Source: Ramlibacter alkalitolerans
GTDB lineage: Bacteria; Pseudomonadota; Gammaproteobacteria; Burkholderiales; Burkholderiaceae_C
NCBI RefSeq assembly: GCF_016722765.1
Contig: NZ_JAEQND010000003.1
Coordinates: 310,001-374,000, forward strand
Direction: 5' to 3'
DNA: 64,000 nt
Shown here: piece after piece, positions 37,459 through 46,286 of the stretch
How the letters are laid out: every line of letters starts with the position of its first letter
Numbering within the stretch: position 1 is the stretch's first letter
Made by a program: the position numbers and the translations under genes
The notes under the pieces: model-generated
Told to the model about the DNA's origin: nothing
The model's database searches: none
The model's input: the letters and a program-made list of their open reading frames with translations, nothing else

Positions 37459-38115
37459 TCAGAGGAAGGAGCGGATAGCCGACCAGGGCTGGCTGCCGCC
37501 GGCGCCGAGGTCGAGGCGCAGGCCGTCGCTGGCGTTGCTGACCGCGCGCACCTGTTGCGTGGTCAGCGCGGTGGCCTGCACCGGCTGGCCGCCGGCGCTG
37601 GCGCTGACGCGGATGCGGTAGCTGCCCTCGGGGGCCGTGCCGCCGTCGGCGGTGCGGCCATCCCAGCGGAAGCTGCGCGCGCCGGCGCCGCTGGCGCCCA
37701 GCGCGATCTGCTGCACGACCTGGCCGGCCGCATCGAGGATGTCCACGCTGACGGTGTCGGCGGCGGCGGCGAGCTGCACGCCGCCGGTGGCCTGGCCGGC
37801 CGCGAGGCTCAGGGCGCTGCCTTCCACCAGCACGCTTCGCCCCGGCAGCTGCAGGGCGGACTGCACCTGCGCGCCGTTGAAGGCGGCCAGCAGCGATTCG
37901 ACCGTGGTGTTCAGTTTCTCCAGCCCGCCCACGGTGTTGATCTGCGCGATCTGGCTTGTCATCTGCGCGTTGTCCATGGGATTGAGCGGGTCCTGGTTCT
38001 TCATCTGCGCGACCAGCAGCTTCATGAAGCGGTCTTCCTGGTCGGCCGCGCTGGTGAGGCCGCCGGCCTTCGCCGTGCTGGTGGTCATGCTGCCGGTGGC
38101 GGTGATGGGTGTCAT
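37459..38115 (-). CDS. flgD: flagellar hook-capping protein FlgD
   Basis: 218 residues. The N-terminal scaffold motif FMKLLVAQMKNQDPLNPMDN is diagnostic, followed by an Ig-like domain (FRWDGRTADGGTAPEGSYRI). It caps the growing hook and is discarded afterwards. 10 bp after flgC. Confidence 0.95.
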   Translation of the reverse strand: MTPITATGSMTTSTAKAGGLTSAADQEDRFMKLLVAQMKNQDPLNPMDNAQMTSQIAQINTVGGLEKLNTTVESLLAAFNGAQVQSALQLPGRSVLVEGSALSLAAGQATGGVQLAAAADTVSVDILDAAGQVVQQIALGASGAGARSFRWDGRTADGGTAPEGSYRIRVSASAGGQPVQATALTTQQVRAVSNASDGLRLDLGAGGSQPWSAIRSFL

Positions 38116-38125
38116 GCGTGCCTCC

Positions 38126-38530
38126 TCACTGGCCCATCTGCAGCGTCTTGGCCAGCAGCTGGCGGGCGGTGTTCATCACCTCCACGTTGTTCTGGTAGGA
38201 GCGCGAGGCCGAGATCATGTTGACCATCTCGTCGACCGCGTTCACGTTCGAGTGCGTGACGTAACCCTCCGCATCGGCCAGCGGGTTGCCCGGTTCGTGC
38301 ACGCGGCGCGGGGGCGCCTGCGTCTCCAGGATGCCGCTCACGCGCACGCCGGCGACCTCGCTGCCGGCCAGCGGCTGCGGCTCGAAGTGAATCTGGCGCG
38401 CCTTGAAGGGCTGGCCGTCGGGGCCGGCCACCGCGTCGGCGTTGGCCAGGTTGCTGGCCACCACATTGAGGCGCTTGCTCTGCGCCGAGACGGCGCTGCC
38501 GGAAATCGCGAACAGGTTGAACAGGGACAT
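38126..38530 (-). CDS. flgC: flagellar proximal rod protein FlgC
   Basis: 134 residues. LFNLFAISGSAVSAQSKRLNVVASNLANADA and the C-terminal VDEMVNMISASRSYQNNVEVMNTAR are those of FlgC. Proximal rod subunit. The ATG at 38530 lies 11 bp after the flgB stop. Confidence 0.96.
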   Translation of the reverse strand: MSLFNLFAISGSAVSAQSKRLNVVASNLANADAVAGPDGQPFKARQIHFEPQPLAGSEVAGVRVSGILETQAPPRRVHEPGNPLADAEGYVTHSNVNAVDEMVNMISASRSYQNNVEVMNTARQLLAKTLQMGQ

Positions 38531-38541
38531 GTCGATATCTC

Positions 38542-38952
38542 CTACTGGCCGGTGATCGCCGACAGCAGCGTGCGCACGTCGTGGTTGATGAAGCGCAGCG
38601 TGGCCTCGTAGCGCACCGCGTTGTCGGCGAAGTGCGCGCGCTCGCGATCGAGGTCCACCGTGTTGCCGTCCAGTGCGGGCTGCTCCGGCGTGCGCCATTG
38701 CAGTTGCACCGTCGGCGTGGCGTCGGCCGGCGTGCCGGCGGACGACAAGTGCGCGGCGGCGGTGCGCACGACAGCCTCCGCGCCAGCGCCGGCCCGGGCC
38801 TGCGCCAGCGCCTGCGCGAAGTCGAAATCGCGGGCCTGGAATCCGGGCGTGTCGGCGTTGGCGATGTTGCCGGCCAGCACCTTCTGGCGTTCGGCCAGCA
38901 GCTCCAGGGCCCGGCCCTGGGCCGTGATCCTCGCGGTCAGCGGATTCGTCAT
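38542..38952 (-). CDS. flgB: flagellar proximal rod protein FlgB
   Basis: 136 residues. RQKVLAGNIANADTPGFQARDFDF is the FlgB N-terminal motif, and the end has VDLDRERAHFADNAVRYEATLRFI. First gene of the leftward rod-hook operon, divergent from flgA over about 130 bp. No sigma-28 site is seen in this gap, consistent with class II (FlhDC) control. Confidence 0.96.
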   Translation of the reverse strand: MTNPLTARITAQGRALELLAERQKVLAGNIANADTPGFQARDFDFAQALAQARAGAGAEAVVRTAAAHLSSAGTPADATPTVQLQWRTPEQPALDGNTVDLDRERAHFADNAVRYEATLRFINHDVRTLLSAITGQ

Positions 38953-39083
38953 GCGGGCCAGTATCGAAGCCGCCCCGGAAAACTTAAGCGCGGATAAGGC
39001 GGCCGTTTCGGCTGCTTTTGCGCCGCGCGGGGCCCCGGGCGAGGCCTAGAGTTGCCCCTGTCTCCTTCCCATTGGATGCCGCG

Positions 39084-39776
39084 ATGCGAGCCTTGCTGCT
39101 GTTCCTCCTGATGGGCGCCGCCCTGGTGTGGCGTCCGCTGCCGGCCCGCGCGCAGACGCCGGCCATTGACGAAGCGGCGCTGCGGGCCTTCGTGTCGCAG
39201 CAGGCCGCCGGCAACGCGCAGGCGAGCCGCTTCGAGGTGCAGGTGGGCAGCGTTGACACCTCGGCGCTGGCGGCGTGCCGCCGCACCGAAGCCTTCCTGC
39301 CGCCGGGCGCGCGCGTGTGGGGCCGGACCTCGGTGGGCGTGCGCTGCGCCGAGGGCGCGGCCTGGACGGTGCTGGTGCCGGTGACCGTGCGCGCCTGGGG
39401 CCCGGCACTGGTCGCGGCGACCCCGCTGGCCACCGGCAGCACCCCCTCGCCCGATGACGTGCGCGAGCAGGAGGTGGAGCTCACGCGCGAGCCGCCCGGC
39501 CTGTTGCGCGACCTGTCCCTGGTGCAAGGCCGCACGCTGGTGCGGCCGCTCGCGCCCGGCCAGACGCTGCGACCGGAGCAGTTCCGCGCCCCCGTGGTGG
39601 TGCAGGCGGGCGACCCGGTGCGCCTGCGCATCGCCGGTGCTGGCTTCGCCGTGAGCGCGGCCGGCCAGGCGCTCGGGGCGGCAGCCGAGGGCCAGCCGGT
39701 GCGCGTGCGCAGCGAGCTGGGCAAGATCCTCACCGGCGTGGCGCGGGCGGGCAGGGTGGTGGACGTCGCGCTGTGA
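39084..39776 (+). CDS. flgA: flagellar P-ring assembly chaperone FlgA
   Basis: 230 residues. Signal peptide RALLLFLLMGAALVW...ARA, then a SAF domain towards the C-terminus (LAPGQTLRPEQFRAPVVVQAGDPVRL, AEGQPVRVR). Periplasmic chaperone for FlgI polymerisation. The ATG at 39084 fits the signal peptide. A terminator hairpin follows 12 bp after the stop. Confidence 0.92.
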   Translation: MRALLLFLLMGAALVWRPLPARAQTPAIDEAALRAFVSQQAAGNAQASRFEVQVGSVDTSALAACRRTEAFLPPGARVWGRTSVGVRCAEGAAWTVLVPVTVRAWGPALVAATPLATGSTPSPDDVREQEVELTREPPGLLRDLSLVQGRTLVRPLAPGQTLRPEQFRAPVVVQAGDPVRLRIAGAGFAVSAAGQALGAAAEGQPVRVRSELGKILTGVARAGRVVDVAL

Positions 39777-39788
39777 GCGCCGTCGGGC

Positions 39789-39813
39789 AAAGCGGGGCAA
39801 AGATCCCGCTTTT
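39789..39813 (+). terminator. terminator after flgA
   Basis: AAAGCGGG (39789-39796), 8-nt loop, CCCGCTTT (39805-39812), then one more T. A perfect 8-bp stem ending in Ts, placed between flgA and the sigma-28 promoter of flgM. Confidence 0.65.
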
Positions 39814-39819
39814 CGGGCC

Positions 39820-39846
39820 TTCAGTTTCGCCGCGACCTGCCGAAAA
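39820..39846 (+). promoter_or_regulatory. sigma-28 (FliA) promoter of flgM
   Basis: TTCAG-N14-GCCGAAAA, 36 bp before the flgM ATG. The -10 box matches the other four late sites; the -35 differs at two positions from their TCAAG. Confidence 0.75.
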
Positions 39847-39882
39847 TCGGGAAGAGGCCGGAATCCGGCCCGGGAGAACGCC

Positions 39883-40170
39883 ATGAAGATCGGCACCAAC
39901 CTTGATACCGCGGCCTTGGCCGACGCCGCCCTGCGCACGGCGCGCCCGGCCGCGCCCGCGAGCGCGGTGCCCGCCGCCACCGACCGCATCGACGTGTCCG
40001 CCGCCGGCGCGCAGATGAGCGGACTGGTCAGCGCGGACTTCGACCAGGAGAAGGTCGATGCGATCCGCCAGGCCATCCGCGAAGGCCGCTTCCAGGTCAA
40101 CGCCGGCGCCATCGCCGACCGGCTGATCGCCGACGCGGCGGCGCTGCTGGCACCACGGTCGACCCAATGA
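39883..40170 (+). CDS. flgM: anti-sigma-28 factor FlgM
   Basis: 95 residues. Starts with KIGTN, disordered Ala-rich N-terminal half, then the sigma-binding helices (VDAIRQAIREGRFQVNAGAIADRLIADA). It holds FliA inactive until it is exported through the completed hook. Own sigma-28 promoter just upstream, so FliA can raise its own inhibitor. Stop overlaps flgN by 4 nt. Confidence 0.94.
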   Translation: MKIGTNLDTAALADAALRTARPAAPASAVPAATDRIDVSAAGAQMSGLVSADFDQEKVDAIRQAIREGRFQVNAGAIADRLIADAAALLAPRSTQ

Positions 40171-40529
40171 ACGCCCGCCTGGTCCCTCCGGGGCCGGTGG
40201 TGCACCAGCTCCTCGCGCTGCAGCAGCTGCTGCAGCTGCATGCCCAGGCCGTGCACGCCGGCGACGCCGACGCGCTGCCGGCGCTGGCCGAACAGATCCG
40301 CCAGGCGGCTGCGGCGCTGCCGGTGGCGAGGCCCGGGGCTGACCGGGCCCTCGTGGCTTCGCTGCTGCGGCTGTGCCGCGAGTCCCTGGCCATGCTGGCG
40401 CGCCGCGCGCAGGACACCGACCGCTCCCTGCAGGCGCTGGGCCTGGGCGAGGTCCTCGGCGATGGGCTGTACGGCGAGCGCGGCCGCCGTGTCTCGCAGC
40501 GCCGCTGGCGCGGCGTCGCGACGGCCTGA
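40167..40529 (+). CDS. flgN: flagellar chaperone FlgN
   Basis: 120 residues, all-helical, Ala/Leu/Gln-rich (HQLLALQQLLQLHAQAVHAGD). FlgN binds FlgK and FlgL before export. The sequence is poorly conserved, so the call rests on the overlap with flgM and on helix content and size. The frame ends before the accessory AlbA_2 gene. Confidence 0.85.
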   Translation: MNARLVPPGPVVHQLLALQQLLQLHAQAVHAGDADALPALAEQIRQAAAALPVARPGADRALVASLLRLCRESLAMLARRAQDTDRSLQALGLGEVLGDGLYGERGRRVSQRRWRGVATA

Positions 40530-40664
40530 TCGAGCACCGCGGGGGCCAGCGCGCGTGCGACTGCCCGGCCAAAGCTGGCGGAAAATGCACCGCTGCGCTC
40601 AAAGAGGAATGTGGGGCCGCGTGAATCATGCCGAAGCCGGCTGTCCCCCTGCGCTAAATCGAAG

Positions 40665-41999
40665 ATGAACCCCATCCCGTATCAGGACGCGGTGCCCCTG
40701 GAGCTGCGACAGCAACTGCAGTCCACCTGGAGCAACGCGATGTTTTCCAGGAGGGCAGTCGCGGTCCGGGACACCGTCACCCAGAGCTGGGTTCTGCTCG
40801 GGTGCGTGCTCAGGCCCGAACGATCAGCGTCGATGCCGCCCGCAGCGCAGTGCTTTGCCTACGAAGACGCACTGCTTTCCGTGGATTGGATGACGGCCGC
40901 CGAATGTGAGGCATTCCTGGACAGCCTGGTTACCGGCGTTGTTCGCCTCGCAGGTACGGTCATTGCCATCAACCGCTCGCCGGGCTGCGAGAGTCAGCGG
41001 GTTGCCATCCAGAATTCTTGGATGGACGAGCCGGGCGTCGTGTTCACCCTGCGACCGAGAATCCAGCCGAACCCATATTTCCGGCGTCTGCTCCTGCGGG
41101 GAGCTCCGTACTACCCCGATCCCTACGAGGCTGCTCGCGACTGGCTGCGCCTGCGGGAGTACCACCGCGAAACTGACGCGCGCAAGGGGCATTTCATGGT
41201 GCTGCTGCCTGAAACGCGTGCCTTCATCAAGAGCTTCGAGTGGAGGAATGAACAAGAACTCGCGCTGGAGGTGATCGGGCCGGCGGCGCAGTCCAGCCAG
41301 CTATTTGCGAAGGGAGCGTACTGGTGCGGCCACGGCATCGATCAGTTCGAAGTCCCGGTCCAAGGCTCGACCGCCGTGGTGAACCTGCCGCAGGACGTAC
41401 AGCGACTTGAGTTGTTCCTGCTCGGGGCGGACGGAACCGTGTTCGAGCACCATCTGGAACGCATCGGAGATCCCGGAGCGACGCGCTTTCTTGGAGGGCG
41501 ACGCGCGGGGGAATCGCATCGTGTGCACCACGCGCTCCGCGAAGGAGAAGGCGTCCGGATCGAATTCAAGGAATTCGTCGATCTCCCGAAGCATAGGGAA
41601 CCTGTAAAGGACAAGGACAAGTTGCACCAGGTGCTCCGCACGGTTGCGGCCTTCGCGAACACGGAGGGCGGCACGCTGTTCATCGGCATCTCTGACGACT
41701 GCAGGGTCGTGGGGGTCGACGAGTTCGCGCGCGTCTGGACACAGGCGCCCTTGGAGCAGGCGCTCGAGGCGTATGCCGGCGCGCTGCGAACCAGGATCAG
41801 GGACGCCATGCAGGCGCCGCTGGCGGTAAGTACCTCTTCAATCGGGGTGGACGACCGGGTCGTGCTGGCCCTGGATGTGCCCCGATCTCCTTCGCCTGTT
41901 TCGCTGAAATCAGATGGTCGCCTCTACGAGCGCCGGGGCGCGAGCAACATCGCCGTGCCGCCGGCCGAGTGGCGGCGCCGTTGGCCGAGCACTCCCTGA
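40665..41999 (+). CDS. AlbA_2 (Schlafen-type) domain protein
   Basis: 444 residues. Residues about 293-440 form an AlbA_2 domain: EGEGVRIEFKEFVDLP, then LRTVAAFANTEGGTLFIGISDDCRVVGVDEF and near the end SDGRLYERRGASN. The N-terminal 290 residues (conspicuous: RIQPNPYFRRLLLRGAPYYPDPYEA and a beta-rich segment at about 205-275) match no family I know. AlbA_2 is found in nucleic-acid-binding regulators and in Schlafen-like nucleases, some in phage defence. Base composition is visibly less GC-rich than the flagellar genes on both sides, suggesting acquisition. No partner gene is adjacent. Role unknown. Confidence 0.78.
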   Translation: MNPIPYQDAVPLELRQQLQSTWSNAMFSRRAVAVRDTVTQSWVLLGCVLRPERSASMPPAAQCFAYEDALLSVDWMTAAECEAFLDSLVTGVVRLAGTVIAINRSPGCESQRVAIQNSWMDEPGVVFTLRPRIQPNPYFRRLLLRGAPYYPDPYEAARDWLRLREYHRETDARKGHFMVLLPETRAFIKSFEWRNEQELALEVIGPAAQSSQLFAKGAYWCGHGIDQFEVPVQGSTAVVNLPQDVQRLELFLLGADGTVFEHHLERIGDPGATRFLGGRRAGESHRVHHALREGEGVRIEFKEFVDLPKHREPVKDKDKLHQVLRTVAAFANTEGGTLFIGISDDCRVVGVDEFARVWTQAPLEQALEAYAGALRTRIRDAMQAPLAVSTSSIGVDDRVVLALDVPRSPSPVSLKSDGRLYERRGASNIAVPPAEWRRRWPSTP

Positions 42000-42035
42000 G
42001 CAGCCGAAGCCGGCCACGCCAAGATCACTCCGGTA

Positions 42036-43485
42036 TCAGAACGTCTGCCACTCGCCGTCGTCCGTGCCGGTGCGCAGCGACGGCGCGGGGCGTGCCCGGC
42101 GCGGGTTGGCGAGCTGCAAGCCGCCGCGGTGCAACGTGGGTGCGTTCGCCGCTGGCGCCGCGGGAGGCGTAGCCGGCTGCGGGGCCGCCGGCAGTGGCAC
42201 TTCGCTGTCCGACGTCCTGAACACGGCAACCGCGTCCACCAGCTGGCGCGCCTGCCCCTGCAGGCTGGCGGCCGCCGCGGCGCTTTCCTCCACCAGCGCC
42301 GCGTTCTGCTGGGTCGCGTGGTCCATCTGGTGCACCGCCGCGCCGACCTGCGCGACGCCGGCGCTCTGCTCGGTGCTGGCGGCGCTGATCTCTGCCATCA
42401 GGTCGCTCACGCTGCGGATCGCCTGCACCACGTCCTGCATGGTGGCGCCGGACGACCCGGTCCACGGCTTCCCCGCCGCGCACCGCCACGGCCGACGCGT
42501 TCACCGCCAGGGCATTGCCCTCGCGCGCGTTCTCCGCGTTCTGCTGCACCGTGCTGGCCAGCTGCTTCATCGAGGCGGCGGTCTCCTGCAGGGCCGAGGC
42601 CTGTTCCTCGGTGCGCGCCGACAGGTCGCCGTTGCCCTGCGCGATCTGGGTGGAGGCCGTGGCCACCTGCTCCGCGTTGCGCCGGACGTCGGCGACGACA
42701 CGCGCCAGGCTGCCCTGCATGTCGCGCAAGGAGGCCTGGAGCTCGCCCATCTCGTTGCGCCCGGCATCCGTGGCGATCTCCACGCTGAGGTCGCCCGCGG
42801 CGACGGCGCGCGTGACTCCGACCGCGCGCTTGAGCGGCGCGGCGATCGAGCGCACGATCCACCATGCAAGCAGCACCGCCGCCGCCAGGCCCAGGGCGGA
42901 GGCGCCGAGGATCACGTTGCGCAGTCCGGCGATCTGGCCATTGGCGTCGGTCGCGGCCTGCTTCATGAGGCGCTGCTGGAAAGCGATCAGCGCGTCCAGC
43001 CTGCCGAAGTACTCGTCCTGCGCCGGGCGCACTCGGGTGGCCATCATCTTGCGCGGGTCCTGGTCGCGCTGCGATGCGGCGGCCTGCAGCATCTGGTCCT
43101 GCAAGGTGATGAAGCGGCTACGCGCGGCGAGCAGCGCAGCCATCTGCCTGCGACCCTCCTCGGTCGTGATCTGCGGATCGAGCGCCTTGACGACGTCGGA
43201 GATGCGCGCCCGGGCGGCGCGGACCTGCTCCGTCCCGCGCTGGATCTCGGCCGGATCGGTGGCCAGCAGCACGTCCAGCAGCGCGCGCGCGATCAGGTTC
43301 ACGTTCACCTTCACGTCGTTCAGGCGCGCGATCTTGTCGTAGCGATCCTCGATCACGAGATCGAAGGCGCTCTCGACCCGCTGCAGCTTCAGCAGCGCGG
43401 TGCCGGCGATCAGGCCGATTAGCAGCGCCATGAAGCCGAAGCCGGCGGCCAGGCGGGTGGAAATGCGGGTGTCTTTCAGGTTCAC
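42036..43485 (-). pseudogene. methyl-accepting chemotaxis protein, tip-deleted and frameshifted
   Basis: Reads normally from 43485: TM1 (LAAGFGFMALLIGLIAGTALL), four-helix sensor with YDKIARLNDVKVNVNLIARAL, TM2 (ILGASALGLAAAVLLAWWIV), HAMP and first half of the signalling helices to GGEAVDRVV at about 42455. The frame then changes; the other frame resumes at ATMQDVVQAIRSVSDLMAEI and ends QTF at 42036. About 80 residues are missing in between, including the hairpin tip ([20 protein letters not shown]) that contacts CheA and CheW. Left unspliced, the first frame runs out at 42025 as unrelated sequence. The sigma-28 promoter is intact. No signalling is expected. Confidence 0.85.
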
Positions 43486-43512
43486 TTGGTACTCCGGGGG
43501 GCATGCCGCGCT

Positions 43513-43539
43513 CTTTCGGCAGGGTTCACCACGCCTTGA
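43513..43539 (-). promoter_or_regulatory. sigma-28 promoter of the broken chemoreceptor gene
   Basis: On the minus strand TCAAG-N14-GCCGAAAG, with the -35 box inside the last codons of fliA. It lies about 28 bp before the receptor ATG. Confidence 0.8.
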
Positions 43540-44242
43540 GGCGCGAGCGCAGCCGGGCCACGGACTGGCTGTGCAGCTGGCACACGCGCGACTCCGTCAC
43601 GCCCAGCACCGCCGCGATTTCCTTGAGGTTCATGTCGTGCTCGTAGTACATGCTCATCACGTACTGCTCGCGCTCGGGCAGCTGTTCGATCGCCGCCACC
43701 AGCGCCTCGCGGAAGCGCCGGTCGGCGAGCTGCCGCGCGGGGTCCTGCTTCTCGTCGGGCGCGAGGTGCCGATCGAGGTAGTGGGTGTCGCCGTCGGCGG
43801 CCTCGTAGTCGTCGGCGTACACGAGCTGCGCGCCGTGCACGTCGACCAGCATCGCGTGGTAGTCCTCCAGCGTCACGCCCAGGTGGCTAGCAATCTCGGC
43901 GTCCTGCGGCGGCCGCCGCAGCCGGTGCTCGAGCAGCTGCACCGCCGTGGCGATGTCGCGCTGATTCTTGCGCACCGAGCGGGGGACCCAGTCGGTGCCG
44001 CGCAGCTCGTCGAGCATGGCCCCGCGCACGCGCTGCATCGCGAAAGTCTCGAACTGGGCGCCGTGGCCCTGCTCGTAGCGCTGCATGGCGTCCATGAGGC
44101 CCAGCACGCCGGCCTGGATCAGGTCGTCCATCTCCACGTTGGCCGGCAGGCGGCCGATCATGTGGGCCGCGGCGCGGCGCACCAGCGGCAGGTAGGGCTC
44201 GATGCTGCCTTGCGGGCTGAGCATTCCCTTGGCGTTGTACAT
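43526..44242 (-). CDS. fliA: RNA polymerase sigma-28 factor FliA
   Basis: 238 residues. Region 2 (MDDLIQAGVLGLMDAMQRYEQ, FETFAMQRVRGAMLDELR) and region 4 (EREQYVMSMYYEHDMNLKEIAAVLGVTESRVCQLHSQ) are those of FliA. It directs late flagellar promoters; five candidate sites lie in this window. It follows flhF and the FlhG-like gene in the leftward block. Confidence 0.97.
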   Translation of the reverse strand: MYNAKGMLSPQGSIEPYLPLVRRAAAHMIGRLPANVEMDDLIQAGVLGLMDAMQRYEQGHGAQFETFAMQRVRGAMLDELRGTDWVPRSVRKNQRDIATAVQLLEHRLRRPPQDAEIASHLGVTLEDYHAMLVDVHGAQLVYADDYEAADGDTHYLDRHLAPDEKQDPARQLADRRFREALVAAIEQLPEREQYVMSMYYEHDMNLKEIAAVLGVTESRVCQLHSQSVARLRSRLKAW

Positions 44243-44257
44243 GGCGGATCCTCGTTG

Positions 44258-44953
44258 TCAGGCCGGCACCGCGGCCAGGCGCAGCAGCGCCGTCGCGGTG
44301 CGGGCGTCATCGGCGCTGCCGGCGTAGGCGACCTGCGCGCGCAGGAAGCGCCGGGCGGCGGCGGCCAGCCGCGGCGGGCCGTCGCCGCCGCCTTCGCCCG
44401 TGCCGACGCAGGCGAAGCGGCGGTAGCCGAAGCCTTCGGCCAGGCCCTTGATCGCTTCGTAGGCCTGCACCAGGCCGACCGCGGTGGGGGCGAGCCCGAT
44501 CACGGGCACGCTGTGCGGCGGTCCGGCCAGGCAGGCGAGTTCCGCCGGCGGCAGCGCCAGCAGCAGGTCGTCGAAGCCATGCGACAGTCCGGCAAAGGCA
44601 GACAGCAGTCTTTGCGCCGGGGCGCCGGACGCAGCGAAGGCCTCGACGCCGCGCTCTGCGCGCAGCACGTGGATGCCCGATGCCGTGGCCTGGGCCACGG
44701 CGTCGAAGCCCGCGCGACCTTCCAGCAGGTCCAGCAGGTCGCGCCGCGGACGCAGGCCGAAGCATCCCGCCAGCGTTCCCCGCACGCCATCGAGCACCAC
44801 CGGCTTGCGTCCGAGGGCGCACAGCGCATGCGCCAGCCGGGCCACCCAGTGCGGCGGCTGCGCGGGCGCGAGCGGGAAGGCGAGCAGCGCCAGCGGCGGC
44901 GGCGCCAGCAGGGCGCGCAGGCCGGCCGCCTGGTCCTGGCCGTGTTCAAGCAT
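44258..44953 (-). CDS. FlhG/MinD-like protein without Walker A
   Basis: 231 residues, in the position of flhG (fleN), between flhF and fliA. Similarity to ParA/MinD is visible in RLAHALCALGRKPVVLDGVRG, GLRPRRDLLDLLEG and GIHVLRAERGVEAFA. The P-loop, expected as GGxGKT at residues about 26-34, reads PLAPAQPPHW, so ATP binding in the usual way is unlikely. FlhG normally sets flagellar number by controlling FlhF. It overlaps flhF by 8 nt. It may be a degenerate member that acts only by contact, or a decaying gene. Confidence 0.7.
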   Translation of the reverse strand: MLEHGQDQAAGLRALLAPPPLALLAFPLAPAQPPHWVARLAHALCALGRKPVVLDGVRGTLAGCFGLRPRRDLLDLLEGRAGFDAVAQATASGIHVLRAERGVEAFAASGAPAQRLLSAFAGLSHGFDDLLLALPPAELACLAGPPHSVPVIGLAPTAVGLVQAYEAIKGLAEGFGYRRFACVGTGEGGGDGPPRLAAAARRFLRAQVAYAGSADDARTATALLRLAAVPA

Positions 44954-46286
44954 GCAGCCCCCCGGCCGCGGCCATGGGCGCCGTGAGCATCAGCCCCAGC
45001 TCGCCTTCGTCAGGCAGGTAGGCGGAACTGGCCGGCCGCATCAGCGCCTTCTGCACCAGCAGCGGCGCACGTTGCGCATGCCAGTCCTCCGGCACCCGCT
45101 GGCCGTTGGCGAAGCCTTCCAGCACGAGCTGGTGACGCACCGCCACGTCCACCGCGGCACCGCAGCGCGCCGCCTCGTCGACCTTGCTGATCACGCAGCG
45201 CGTGCCCGGGCCCGCGCTGTAGGCGCGCACCACTTCCTCGAGGGTCTCGCCCTGCGCGCCGGCATTGAGCACCAGCAGGCGCGCGACGCGCTGCGCGGGC
45301 AGGGCGGCGAACAGTTCGGCGAGGCGCCGGTCACGCTGGCCGACGCCGACGGTGTCGATCAGCACGAGCTTCTTGCCGGCGAACAGGTCCAGCAGGTCGG
45401 CCAGCGCGGCGCCATCGCGCGCCGTATGCACCGGGATGTTCAGCAGCCGCCCGAAGCCGCGCAACTGGTCCGAGGCGGCCATGCGGTAGGTGTCCACCGT
45501 GACCAGACCCACGGAGGCAGGACCGTGCTCCATCGCGAAGCGGGCGGCGATCTTGGCGGTGGTGGTGGTCTTGCCGACCCCGGTGGGGCCGACCAGCGCA
45601 TAGACGCCGCCGCGGCGCTGGATCGCATCGTCACCCACGCAGCGCAGGTTGCGCGTGAGGGCTTCGCGCAGCCAGTGATCGGCCTGCGCGTCGTCGCCCC
45701 CGGCCGGCAGGTGTTCCACCAGCTTGCGCGCCAGCGCCGGCGAGAAGCCGTTGCCCAGCATCAGCCGCAGCAGGCGCGTCTGCCCCGGGTTGCGGCGCAC
45801 GTTGTCGAACCACGAGAGGCCGGCGAGCTGGCTGGCGATCAGCGAGCGCATCTGCTTCATCTCCGCCATCAGCGCGTCGGCCGGGACCGCGGGCGAGGCG
45901 GCGAATTCCTGGCGCAGCGCCGCGGGCGCGCTCGCGAGTTCCTGGCGCAGCGCCTCGGCCGCGAAGCGGCCCGGCTCCGCGGGCGCGCGTGGCGCGGTGG
46001 GCAGGCGCGCCGGCGGGGCCGGGAGCGGCTGCACCGACGCCGCGTCCTTGCGCTGGCGCTCGCGCAGGAACTCCTCGAACGACAGCGTGCTCATGGGCGC
46101 GGCCGGCGCCGGGGACGCCTGCGCCGCTGCGGCGGGCGCGGGGACCTCGCCGCCCGGCATCGCCAGGATCTCGACGCCGCCGGGCACCGGCCGGTTGGCC
46201 AGCACCACGGTGTGCTCCCCATAGGCGGCGCGCGCCTGCGCCATGGCTTCGCGCGCGTTCTTGCCGACGAAACGGCGGACGTTCAT
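44946..46286 (-). CDS. flhF: signal-recognition-type GTPase FlhF
   Basis: 446 residues. Residues 1-50 are the basic domain (NVRRFVGKNAREAMAQARAAYG), then an Ala/Pro linker, N domain and G domain: Walker A GPTGVGKTTTTAKIA, VDTYRMAASDQLRGFG and LIDTVGVGQRD. FlhF places the flagellum at the pole in many species. It overlaps flhA by 4 nt and the FlhG-like gene by 8 nt. Confidence 0.95.
   Translation of the reverse strand: MNVRRFVGKNAREAMAQARAAYGEHTVVLANRPVPGGVEILAMPGGEVPAPAAAAQASPAPAAPMSTLSFEEFLRERQRKDAASVQPLPAPPARLPTAPRAPAEPGRFAAEALRQELASAPAALRQEFAASPAVPADALMAEMKQMRSLIASQLAGLSWFDNVRRNPGQTRLLRLMLGNGFSPALARKLVEHLPAGGDDAQADHWLREALTRNLRCVGDDAIQRRGGVYALVGPTGVGKTTTTAKIAARFAMEHGPASVGLVTVDTYRMAASDQLRGFGRLLNIPVHTARDGAALADLLDLFAGKKLVLIDTVGVGQRDRRLAELFAALPAQRVARLLVLNAGAQGETLEEVVRAYSAGPGTRCVISKVDEAARCGAAVDVAVRHQLVLEGFANGQRVPEDWHAQRAPLLVQKALMRPASSAYLPDEGELGLMLTAPMAAAGGLHA

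Noticed and set aside
38953..39083. sigma-28 promoters for flgA or flgB
   Set aside because: GCCGTTTC/GCCGAAAC occurs but without a TCAAG 14 bp away; these genes are expected under FlhDC.
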